Of a DNA stretch of 64,000 nucleotides, positions 53,377-61,644 are shown piece by piece (the first letter of the stretch is position 1; every line of letters begins with the position of its first letter). Source of the DNA: Salinivirgaceae bacterium (GTDB lineage Bacteria > Bacteroidota > Bacteroidia > Bacteroidales > SZUA-534); NCBI GenBank assembly GCA_017557605.1, contig JAFYYJ010000064.1, positions 42,767 to 106,766 on the forward strand, given 5' to 3'. Position numbers and translations under genes: made by a program. The notes under the pieces are model-generated. The model searched no databases. It was not told where the DNA came from and saw only the letters and a list, made by a program, of their open reading frames with translations.

Positions 53377-55320
53377 TTACTGCACCACTTTCAACTCCGT
53401 CCGGCGGTTCATCTCCCTGCCTTCCGGCGTAGCGTTGTCGCCAATTGGAACCGACTCACCATAGCCCTTAAACGACAATTGACCGGCATTAACGCCCTTA
53501 GCCAGAAGATAATCGCAAACAGCCTTAGCGCGTTTTTCTGAAAGCTGCTGATTATAAACATCTTTACCGACATTGTCGGTATGTCCGCCTATCTCGAATT
53601 TTATTCCGACACTGTTCTTAATAAAATCAGCCATACGGTCGAGTTCCACAAACGACTGTGGCATAAGCTCATACGAGTCAAATTTAAAGAAAATGTTACG
53701 CAGTATGGTGTTGGAACCGATTTCCGGCTTTTCCAGCTCAATATCAACCCTATAAGGTTTTGTGAACGAATAATTTCCTTCAAGATTGAAGTGCTGCGAG
53801 TTGAACAGATAGCCCGGACTTGTGGCGTGCATCGCATACTGGCGGCCAACGGGCAGACTGACAAGAAAATCGCCCGTTTCGACGCTCTTAACCGACATCA
53901 CCGTGTCACCCGACGGCAAATCGAGCAACTGCACCTGCGCCTTGAGCGGCAGATGAGTCTTCGCATCTGTCACTAAACCACTGACATACGACACAGGATT
54001 GGACCGCACGGCCTCGGGCAGTTCAAAGGTGTAGATGTTTTTTGTGGGACTGTAAGCATTCGATGAAAAATAGGCCGTAGTACCCAGATTATCAACTACA
54101 AGGCCAATCTCGTCGCCATGGGTGTTGATTGGGTAGCCAAGATTGACAGGCTCCGTCCAATGGCCCGCACTGTCGAGCCGCGACATAAAAATATCTTTCT
54201 TTCCCAATCCCGGATGACCGTCGGAACTGAAGTAAAGCGTCTGATTATCAGGATGAATAAACGGACAAATATCGTCTTCGGGGGTGTTTATTGTTGGCCC
54301 TAAATTCTTCGGTTTGCCCCAGCGTCCATCGGTACCAAGTTCCGACACCCAAATATCCATCTTGCCCAAACTGCCCGCACGGTTCGACGAGAAGAACAAA
54401 AAACGTCCGTCGGGCGATAGACTCGGCTGCTTCTCGGACATTGATGTGTTAATTGTGCTACCGGCGTTATATGGCTTGCCCCATTGCCCATAAATATCCT
54501 TTTTCGCAAAATAGATGTCACATTGCCCATAACCATCGCGGCGGTTGCAACCTGTGAAAACCAATGTGTTACCATCGGCCGAAATCTGTTGTGCTCCCTC
54601 GTTGCCCGCCGTGTTGATTGGCGCACCAATAGGAACGGCCGGCTGCCACTTATCGTCAATGAAGCGTGTCACGTAAAAATCCTCTTGCATCATAATCGAG
54701 CCGTCGGGACGAAAATGCAAACTATCGGGTAGCATCATTGTGAAAACCAACGTTTTACCATCGAGCGAAAGTGACGGCCAATACTGCTCGTGGGGCAGTT
54801 CCAAATCAGCGCCCAGCGACTTCGGTTCAAATGGCACAGGATTGTTCACTAAATCAATGGCAATCTGACATTTATCGATATTCTTCAGTGCAATCTCCTT
54901 CGACTTGGCGTTGGCCTTCGGATTATTCAAAAACACTGAATAATAGCGTTTTGCATCGACATACCTGCCTGTCTCGTAACAGGCGCCCGCCAAATTGTAA
55001 TCGAGATAGGGATAAAACGTGGAATCAATGGCGCGGGCGGCTAGCAACGACTCCATAACGCCTTCGACAGCACCGCCTTCGATGCAGATTTCGGCCTTCA
55101 GCAAATGGCCCTCAATGAAGCGCGGGTCGGTGTCAAGTGCCTTGTTAATCTCGATTTCGGCGTTGGCAAAATCGCGGCGGTTCAGAAAACTCTTGGCGCG
55201 ATAGTAGTACGACTTGGCGCGCTCAGAATTAGTGGTCGTCAGAGCCTCGTGCTGGGCGTCGGCGGCAATCGCAGTGACAAGCAGCGCAATTGTTGCTATA
55301 ATCTTAATTAACTTATTCAT
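53377..55320 (-). CDS. PorE-like TPR / beta-propeller / OmpA-C protein
   Basis: A 647-residue exported protein with a four-part layout like PorE (PG1058) of Porphyromonas gingivalis, a T9SS component: TPR-like helices (about 30-160), a PD40-type beta-propeller (about 180-430) with blades ending in 'SLSPDGRFLFFSSNRAG' and 'IHPDNQTLYFSSDGHPGLGK', a CarboxypepD_reg-like domain (about 440-520), and an OmpA-C peptidoglycan-binding domain (about 535-647) with GGHTDNVGKDVYNQQLSEKR. Unlike PorE, the signal peptide (AIAADAQ) has no lipobox Cys, so it is probably soluble periplasmic and peptidoglycan-bound. ATG at 55320 is used. The gene starts 2 bases after the adenosine deaminase stop. Confidence 0.85.
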   Translation of the reverse strand: MNKLIKIIATIALLVTAIAADAQHEALTTTNSERAKSYYYRAKSFLNRRDFANAEIEINKALDTDPRFIEGHLLKAEICIEGGAVEGVMESLLAARAIDSTFYPYLDYNLAGACYETGRYVDAKRYYSVFLNNPKANAKSKEIALKNIDKCQIAIDLVNNPVPFEPKSLGADLELPHEQYWPSLSLDGKTLVFTMMLPDSLHFRPDGSIMMQEDFYVTRFIDDKWQPAVPIGAPINTAGNEGAQQISADGNTLVFTGCNRRDGYGQCDIYFAKKDIYGQWGKPYNAGSTINTSMSEKQPSLSPDGRFLFFSSNRAGSLGKMDIWVSELGTDGRWGKPKNLGPTINTPEDDICPFIHPDNQTLYFSSDGHPGLGKKDIFMSRLDSAGHWTEPVNLGYPINTHGDEIGLVVDNLGTTAYFSSNAYSPTKNIYTFELPEAVRSNPVSYVSGLVTDAKTHLPLKAQVQLLDLPSGDTVMSVKSVETGDFLVSLPVGRQYAMHATSPGYLFNSQHFNLEGNYSFTKPYRVDIELEKPEIGSNTILRNIFFKFDSYELMPQSFVELDRMADFIKNSVGIKFEIGGHTDNVGKDVYNQQLSEKRAKAVCDYLLAKGVNAGQLSFKGYGESVPIGDNATPEGREMNRRTELKVVQ

Positions 55321-55322
55321 AA

Positions 55323-56378
55323 TCAAATATAATCGCGGCGAATAATCAATCCTTTTTCCTCAAGCACTGCCGTGACACGTTGAATCATATCCACTTTTTC
55401 TTTCAAAGGCATGAACGCTGATTTGAATCCGTTTATTATCAAGTATTTAAGTTCACTTGGCGTGAATCCGAACTTCTCAATCACAAGCATATACTCATCA
55501 GTGAGAGTTGTATTGGAAATCAAACGGTTATCGGTATTGATTGTAACGCGGATGCCCAAATCGAAATAGAATTTGACGGGGTGCTTCTCGATTGAATCGA
55601 CGGCCTTGGTCTGCAAGTTCGACGTCACGCACATCTCAAGCGGAATGCGGTGGTCGTTGACATAGTTGAGCAAGTCGCCGTCCTCGCGCAGGCGCGTGCC
55701 GTGACCAATGCGGTTGGCGCTCACCATATGCAGTGCTTGGTGGATTGACTCGGGTCCATAAGCCTCGCCTGCGTGCACCGTGGTGTTGATATTGTTATTG
55801 ATAATCAAGTCGAAAGCCTCTTTGTGGTCCTTTGCTGGGAATCCATCCTCGGCACCTGCCAAATCGTAGCCCACCACCCCTCGATTCTTGTAAGCGACAG
55901 CCAACTCGGCCAACAACAACGATGTTTCGGGTGTTGAGTGGCGCAGTCCGCAGACAATGATTCCGACCTTGATGTTGAAATCGCGCTCGGCCTTGGCCTT
56001 GCCCTCAAGCACGGCGTCAATCACTTCGGTAAGTTTCAAACCTTTGTTAACGTGCAAGATAGGCGAGAAACGAATCTCAAGATACCATACATTTTCAGCG
56101 GCACAATCCTCGGCCAACTCGTATGTCGCCCTTACAAGCGAATCATAAGTCTGTAGTACAGAGCAAGTTATATCGAATGCCTTGAGATAGACTTCCAGAC
56201 TTGGGCAATCCATCCCCACCTTGAGCATCGACTCGAGTTTTTTCGGGTCATTGGTTGGCAGTTTAACGTTTTGTTCTTTAGCAAGTTCCAAAATCGTCGA
56301 TAGACGCATAGAGCCATCGAGATGACAGTGCAACTCGGCCTTTGGCAGGCTCTTGACAAATTCGCGGGTGAGTTCCAT
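55323..56378 (-). CDS. add: Adenosine deaminase
   Basis: A 351-residue zinc enzyme that deaminates adenosine to inosine in purine salvage. His17 and His19 lie in ELHCHLDGS, the catalytic Glu in TVHAGEAYG (His ligand and Glu), then NRIGHGTRL and VTINTDNRL with the zinc-binding Asp. Length is normal. It is coupled to the PorE-like gene (2-base gap), an unusual pairing of purine salvage with an envelope component that is probably only transcriptional. Confidence 0.96.
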   Translation of the reverse strand: MELTREFVKSLPKAELHCHLDGSMRLSTILELAKEQNVKLPTNDPKKLESMLKVGMDCPSLEVYLKAFDITCSVLQTYDSLVRATYELAEDCAAENVWYLEIRFSPILHVNKGLKLTEVIDAVLEGKAKAERDFNIKVGIIVCGLRHSTPETSLLLAELAVAYKNRGVVGYDLAGAEDGFPAKDHKEAFDLIINNNINTTVHAGEAYGPESIHQALHMVSANRIGHGTRLREDGDLLNYVNDHRIPLEMCVTSNLQTKAVDSIEKHPVKFYFDLGIRVTINTDNRLISNTTLTDEYMLVIEKFGFTPSELKYLIINGFKSAFMPLKEKVDMIQRVTAVLEEKGLIIRRDYI

Positions 56379-56508
56379 AGCGGTATGTTTTTATTTTCGT
56401 TTTTCGCACAGACGACACAGACAACACCGATTTTTTATTGCTAATTACTTTTGCCTTATGCCTTGCGCCTTATTAACTATCAAATTCTAAATCCTACATC
56501 CTAAATAA

Positions 56509-57213
56509 CTACGCTAATATAGCAAAAATTGCGGGACGTTTGTGCAATTCGGGTTTGCGTTTGAGCCATTCGCCCACGGTCAGCGTCAGGATGAACTCGG
56601 TTTCGAGCGTGATGTCGGCGGCAATGCACAGGCGCGTTTCGTGCCGAAGGTTGTGCATAAGGTCATCGAACAAGGCATTGTTGCGGTACGGCGCCTCGAT
56701 GAAAAGTTGCGTCTGACCTTCTGTCAATGAGCGCTTTTCATAGTTACGGATAGCTTTAGCCCGCTCGGCAGGCTTCACGGGCAGATACCCGTTGAAGGCG
56801 AAATTCTGGCCATTCAGCCCCGACGCCATCATCGACAGAATGATTGACGACGGCCCCGACAGTGGCACCACGCGGATGCCCTTGCTGTGAGCCATTGCCA
56901 CCACAGCGTTTCCTGGGTCGGCAACAGCTGGAACACCCGCCTCCGACATCAGCCCAACGTGCTCGCCACGTTCACAAGCATCAAGATACTGGCCGATTGT
57001 TGACAAGTCGGTATGCTCGTTAAGTTCCACAAAATCAGAGTCGTCAATCGGAAATTCGGGGTCAACGGCACGCAGGAAACGCCTTGCCGTGCGCGTGTTC
57101 TCGACAACAAAATGCCGCAACTGCGCCGCTATTCCCAACACCTTTGCGGGAATGACATCGGCAGGCTGCTGCTCGCCTAACGTTGTGGGTATCAAGTATA
57201 AATTGCCTTTCAT
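56509..57213 (-). CDS. Tetrapyrrole-methylase-fold SAM-dependent methyltransferase (RsmI-related)
   Basis: A 234-residue methyltransferase related to RsmI, which methylates C1402 of 16S rRNA. The start at 57213 (MKGNLYLIPTTLGE) is preferred over the longer frame, which adds 52 residues that overlap the divergent gene and lack match. Patterns are IPTTLG, LMSEAGVPAVADPGNAVVAMAHS (GMPxISDPG-like SAM loop) and PLSGPSSIILSMMASGL, then FIEAPYRNNALF. The short N-terminus and variants of SDAGTPxISDPG set it apart from typical RsmI, so the target base is uncertain. It starts the group running into add, the PorE-like gene and the lipoprotein. Confidence 0.85.
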   Translation of the reverse strand: MKGNLYLIPTTLGEQQPADVIPAKVLGIAAQLRHFVVENTRTARRFLRAVDPEFPIDDSDFVELNEHTDLSTIGQYLDACERGEHVGLMSEAGVPAVADPGNAVVAMAHSKGIRVVPLSGPSSIILSMMASGLNGQNFAFNGYLPVKPAERAKAIRNYEKRSLTEGQTQLFIEAPYRNNALFDDLMHNLRHETRLCIAADITLETEFILTLTVGEWLKRKPELHKRPAIFAILA

Positions 57214-57310
57214 TATTTCAAAAATTACAATGCTAAAATAGAAAAGTTTTCGGCGGAGAAACAATGTTTGCAATATTGAAAGTACATTAGCCGCACTATT
57301 TCTGACGGAA

Positions 57311-58075
57311 ATGAAAGTAACTTTTTTAGGCACTGGGGCATCGCACGGCATTCCAATTGTGGGTTGCAAATGCGCTGTATGTCAATCGGCTAACCCGAAA
57401 GACAAGCGGCTGCGCAGTTCAATCTACATTGAAACCGAAGGCCGGCATCTGCTCATCGACCCGGGTCCGGATTTGCGGCAAGCGGCTCTGCGCGAAGGTT
57501 TTACGCAGATTGACGCCGTTCTGATAACCCACGAGCACAAGGACCACACCGCTGGCATCGACGACATCCGCACCTTTAACTATATAATGCGCCGTGCCAT
57601 TCCGTTCTATGCCCAACCACGTGTGACCGACACCATCCGCCGCGAGTATGCCTATGCTTTCAGCGAGCCGCACTACCCCGGCGCACCCGAGATAATTCTC
57701 AACCCTATCGGCAACGAAATATTTGATGTTCAAGGTATTGCGGTTAAACCAATAAACGTAATGCACGGAACTCTGCCCACAACGGGCTTCCGCATCGGGA
57801 ATTTTGCCTACATAACCGATGCCAAAACAATCCCCGATACAGAAATGGCCAAACTGCAAGGTCTTGACACTCTGGTTATCAACGCTTTGCGAACGGAAAC
57901 GCATCCGGCACATATGAGTTTGGGCGAATCGCTGCAAGTGATTTCGGAACTGAAACCACGTTGCGCATACCTTACTCACCTGAGCCACAAAATACCTGTG
58001 TATGACGAACTTATAAAGATGCTACCGGACAATGTAAAACCTGCATACGACGGACTGAAAATATTCATTGATTGA
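57311..58075 (+). CDS. MBL-fold metallo-hydrolase (PhnP-like)
   Basis: A 254-residue metallo-beta-lactamase-fold hydrolase. The active-site THEHKDH is at residues 73-79, with further His/Asp ligands in MHGTLPTTGFRI and YITDAKTIPD and a last His in LTHLSHKIP. Three cysteines in VGCKCAVCQSA (19-24) fit the extra structural zinc of PhnP, a phosphoribosyl cyclic phosphodiesterase. Substrate in this genome is unknown, since no phn genes are visible. It is divergent from the methyltransferase gene with a 97-base gap. Confidence 0.88.
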   Translation: MKVTFLGTGASHGIPIVGCKCAVCQSANPKDKRLRSSIYIETEGRHLLIDPGPDLRQAALREGFTQIDAVLITHEHKDHTAGIDDIRTFNYIMRRAIPFYAQPRVTDTIRREYAYAFSEPHYPGAPEIILNPIGNEIFDVQGIAVKPINVMHGTLPTTGFRIGNFAYITDAKTIPDTEMAKLQGLDTLVINALRTETHPAHMSLGESLQVISELKPRCAYLTHLSHKIPVYDELIKMLPDNVKPAYDGLKIFID

Positions 58076-58109
58076 CTGAATAATTGAAGGATTGAAGGAT
58101 TGATTTATT

Positions 58110-58616
58110 ATGAATAAGTTATTTTCAAAAATAGTGTTATTTATCGTTCTTTCGACATTGCTTTTTTCTTGCAAAAACGATGATACAAAGGACGATACTA
58201 CACCAATCGATGCAAATAAAGAGTATTCATTTACCGCACCCAACGGAAACCAACTCGAATTTCAAGACGCCCACATTACAAAATATTGGGACAACACATA
58301 TTCATTTTTCGCAACAACGGGTGGACAATATTGGAATGAAATAATAAATCTGATGATAGACTTCAATGATTTGAACCAATACAAATCAAACGAAGAAATA
58401 AAAATCAACAAAATGGACTTTGGAATGTTCGCATCATCCAACTCTAACTATACTACAACTGAGTATACGGGGAAGATTTACTTGTTAAGTTATTCAGAAA
58501 CAGAAGCATCCATTTATTTCGACAACTTGATTTTCAATATTGCCGACGGCCCTTATACCATAAACGGAAAACTTACATTACCATTATATATTTCAATATT
58601 GAATGAATCAGACTGA
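58110..58616 (+). CDS. Small lipoprotein, unknown function
   Basis: A 168-residue protein with a lipoprotein signal (MNKLFSKIVLFIVLSTLLFSC) and lipobox LLFSC, then an acidic linker (KNDDTKDDTTPID). The remainder looks like a small beta-rich domain with alternating aromatic residues (EYSFTAPNGNQLEFQ). Not recognised. Its end overlaps the start of the AlaX-type gene by 14 bases, and the gap before it carries GAAGGATT words. Its A+T-rich codon use differs from its neighbours. Confidence 0.75.
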   Translation: MNKLFSKIVLFIVLSTLLFSCKNDDTKDDTTPIDANKEYSFTAPNGNQLEFQDAHITKYWDNTYSFFATTGGQYWNEIINLMIDFNDLNQYKSNEEIKINKMDFGMFASSNSNYTTTEYTGKIYLLSYSETEASIYFDNLIFNIADGPYTINGKLTLPLYISILNESD

Positions 58617-59067
58617 ACTTAACGAGCACAATAAAACGGAATACCCGCCGATGCACACCACCGAGCACATTGTGAACCGCACAATGATTAATCTTTTCGG
58701 CTGCGGAAGGTCTATTGAGGCACATATCGAGCGGAAAAAGAGCAAACTCGACTATCGGATCGACCATTGCCCCACCGATGATGAAGTGCAACGTCTGGAA
58801 CAGACTGTTAATGAGGTTATTGGTCAGAATCTTGATGTCAGCGTTGAATTTATCACACAAGCCGAGGCGCAAAACCGCTTCGACCTTACACGGTTGCCCG
58901 AAAACGCATCGGAAACAGTGCGTGTGGTGAAGGTTGGCAACTACGACGAGTGCCTATGCATCGGGCTGCACGTGGGCAACACATCAGAGATTGGCACGTT
59001 CAAAATCATCAGTCACGACTGGGACGAAGAACGGAAACGGTGGCGGCTGCGGTTCAAATTGGAATAG
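58603..59067 (+). CDS. AlaX-type alanyl-tRNA editing domain protein
   Basis: A 154-residue stand-alone version of the AlaRS editing domain, which hydrolyses Ser- or Gly-tRNA-Ala. The zinc site is complete: HTTEH (18-22, HxxxH) and CIGLH (119-123, CxxxH). Trans-editing AlaX proteins are known in Bacteroidota. It begins inside the coding end of the upstream lipoprotein gene (14-base overlap), so the two may be co-translated. Activity on a precise mischarged tRNA cannot be told. Confidence 0.85.
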   Translation: MNQTELNEHNKTEYPPMHTTEHIVNRTMINLFGCGRSIEAHIERKKSKLDYRIDHCPTDDEVQRLEQTVNEVIGQNLDVSVEFITQAEAQNRFDLTRLPENASETVRVVKVGNYDECLCIGLHVGNTSEIGTFKIISHDWDEERKRWRLRFKLE

Positions 59068-59148
59068 CGCCGAAAGGAATATTTGCTACATTCGCACAAT
59101 TCCACTGAACGGAAATAAACTTTACAAAAATCTGCAATACAACAAATT

Positions 59149-61596
59149 ATGAATAAAATCGATTTCAAGAAATTTCTGCCATACGTTGTCGCGATAGCAA
59201 TTTTCGTAACCCTGGCGCTTGTCTATTGCGCCCCCATGCTCGACGGTAAAGTTCCGTCGCAAGGCGACATAACAAACTGGAAAGGCATGAGCAACGAGGC
59301 CCGCACCTTTGCCGAGGAAACCGGCCACAATTCGTTATGGACAAACTCAATGTTCGGCGGAATGCCAACATATCAAATACGACTCACAACCACATCATCA
59401 TCAATAATTAAGGCATTGCGCAAAGTTTACACATTGTTTATGGGGTCAACTTGGGCGCATCTGCTGGCCTACTTTTTCGGTTTCTTCATTTTGTTATTGT
59501 CCTTACGCATAAATAAATGGATAGCGATTGTCGGTTCAATTGCCATAACATTCTCATCGTATTTCTTCATAATTATCGCCGCGGGGCACCTTACAAAAGC
59601 CTACACCATAGGCTACATGGCTCCGGTTATTGCTGGTTTCATATTGATTTTCAGAGGAAGATATATGCTTGGAGCCTGTCTGACAATGATTTTCACTGCC
59701 TTCGGAATGGTTCTGCACCCGCAAATGGCCTACTACTTTATGCTGATGATAGGTATTTTCTGCTTTGCCGAACTTTATATACATCTGAAAAGCAACAATA
59801 TAAAGGATTTACTGATAAAAATAGGTGTTTTTGCGGCATCATTAGTCATCGGCTTGGGAACAAGCTACAGCAATATCAAATCGAATGCCGAATACGTGAA
59901 AGAAACCATGCGCGGCGGACATAGCGAGCTGCAATCAGACTCCAACAACAAACAGATGACCGGCTTGTCGTATAAGTACGCAACCGACTGGAGCTACGGC
60001 ATCGGCGAGACAATGACGCTGATGATTCCGAACTTCAACGGCGGCTCATCGCACTACAATGTGGGCGACAAATCAGAACTTTACAAAGAAATGGTGAAAC
60101 AGGGTGTGCCACGCAACAACGCCAAACAGTTCTGCCAAAGTCTGCCTATGTACTGGGGCGACCAACCATTCACCGAAGGCCCCGTCTACGTTGGCGCCAT
60201 TATCTGCTTTCTGTTCATTTTAGGCCTGCTCATTGTCAAAGGCCCATACAAATGGGCGCTGCTGGCCGCCACATTGTTCTCGATAATGCTTGCATGGGGA
60301 CACAATTTCGATTGGCTTTCCAAGCTGTTTTACAACTACTTCCCATTCTACAACAAGTTCCGCGCCGTGTCATCGATATTGGTTGTGGCCGAAGTGGCAA
60401 TGCCGATGCTCGGATTTATGGCTGTCCAACAGATAATCGAAGGCCCAATAGACAGAAAAACACTTGCCAAAAACATCGGTATTGCTGGCGGCGTGACGGG
60501 CGGCATCTGCCTGATACTGGCGCTTTTCGGCAGTTCGATGCTCAGTTTCAGCAACCCCGTCAACGACTCGCAGATTTTCCAGCAACTGCCCGATTGGATT
60601 AACAAACTGATTTTAAGCGAACGAGCCGCAATGCTGCGTTCCGACGCCTTCCGTTCGTTCGCATTGATAGCTCTCACCATTGGTGCGATATGGCTGTATA
60701 TCAACAAGAAAATAAAGTTTGGCGTGTTTACCGCTGTTGTCGGTGCGCTGATTCTTTTCGATATGTGGCAGATTGACAAACGATTCTTCAACGACAGCAA
60801 CTTTGTAACCCCAAAAGAAAGCAACAGCTACTTCGCAAAACTTCCATACGAAGAGAAAATTCTGCAGGACACCGACCCTGATTTCCGTGTTTTGAACCTG
60901 ACTACCAACACTTTCAACGATGCGCGGACTTCATATTATATGAAATCAGTGGGCGGATACCATGCTGCCAAGCTGCGCCGCTATCAGGATTTGATTGACG
61001 AGCACATCTCGCGCGGCAACTTGAATGTATTGAATATGCTGAATACCAAATACATAATTCAACGGACAGAAAACGGAGTTGTTCCGCAGCGCAACTATGC
61101 GGCATTGGGCAACTGCTGGTTTGCAGATTCGCTTGTTGTAGCCGCTACGCCTCGCGAGGAATGCGACGCTCTCAACTACATCAACACCGCTAACACCATT
61201 GTTACAGATGCAAAATTCAGTAATCTGACCGGCAATTTCAATGCGGCACACGATTCGTCGGCCAACATCAGACTGACAAAATACACTCCCGACGAATTGG
61301 AGTACGCATCAAGCTCATCGGCTGACAAAACCGCTGTATTCTCTGAGATTTACTATCCGTACGGTTGGAACGCCTACATCGACGGCAACGCGACAGAAAT
61401 CTTCCGTGTAAACTATGTGCTGAGGGCAATCAATATTCCGAGCGGTCAACATCAAATTCGTTTCGAGTTCCGCCCCGATTCCATTTACAAAGGCGACAAA
61501 ATTTCGGTGTTCTTCATTGTGCTGATGCTGACCATTGTTGCAGGATGCGCCGGATTCAAGATTTACGGCATATTCGCAAATAAATCAACGAATTAA
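59149..61596 (+). CDS. YfhO-family membrane protein
   Basis: An 815-residue polytopic membrane protein of the YfhO family, with about 12-14 helices and a large periplasmic C-terminal part. The first loop after helix 1 has APMLDGKVPSQGDITNWKGM and later ETGHNSLWTNSMFGGMPTYQ, both conserved in Bacteroidota YfhO. In Gram-positives YfhO glycosylates teichoic acid with an undecaprenyl-linked sugar; here the acceptor is unknown. It is followed 48 bases later by comEC. Confidence 0.9.
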   Translation: MNKIDFKKFLPYVVAIAIFVTLALVYCAPMLDGKVPSQGDITNWKGMSNEARTFAEETGHNSLWTNSMFGGMPTYQIRLTTTSSSIIKALRKVYTLFMGSTWAHLLAYFFGFFILLLSLRINKWIAIVGSIAITFSSYFFIIIAAGHLTKAYTIGYMAPVIAGFILIFRGRYMLGACLTMIFTAFGMVLHPQMAYYFMLMIGIFCFAELYIHLKSNNIKDLLIKIGVFAASLVIGLGTSYSNIKSNAEYVKETMRGGHSELQSDSNNKQMTGLSYKYATDWSYGIGETMTLMIPNFNGGSSHYNVGDKSELYKEMVKQGVPRNNAKQFCQSLPMYWGDQPFTEGPVYVGAIICFLFILGLLIVKGPYKWALLAATLFSIMLAWGHNFDWLSKLFYNYFPFYNKFRAVSSILVVAEVAMPMLGFMAVQQIIEGPIDRKTLAKNIGIAGGVTGGICLILALFGSSMLSFSNPVNDSQIFQQLPDWINKLILSERAAMLRSDAFRSFALIALTIGAIWLYINKKIKFGVFTAVVGALILFDMWQIDKRFFNDSNFVTPKESNSYFAKLPYEEKILQDTDPDFRVLNLTTNTFNDARTSYYMKSVGGYHAAKLRRYQDLIDEHISRGNLNVLNMLNTKYIIQRTENGVVPQRNYAALGNCWFADSLVVAATPREECDALNYINTANTIVTDAKFSNLTGNFNAAHDSSANIRLTKYTPDELEYASSSSADKTAVFSEIYYPYGWNAYIDGNATEIFRVNYVLRAINIPSGQHQIRFEFRPDSIYKGDKISVFFIVLMLTIVAGCAGFKIYGIFANKSTN

Positions 61597-61644
61597 CTTG
61601 ATGAAGTTTGAACAATTTCTTATAATTGTTCAAACTTCTCTCAA

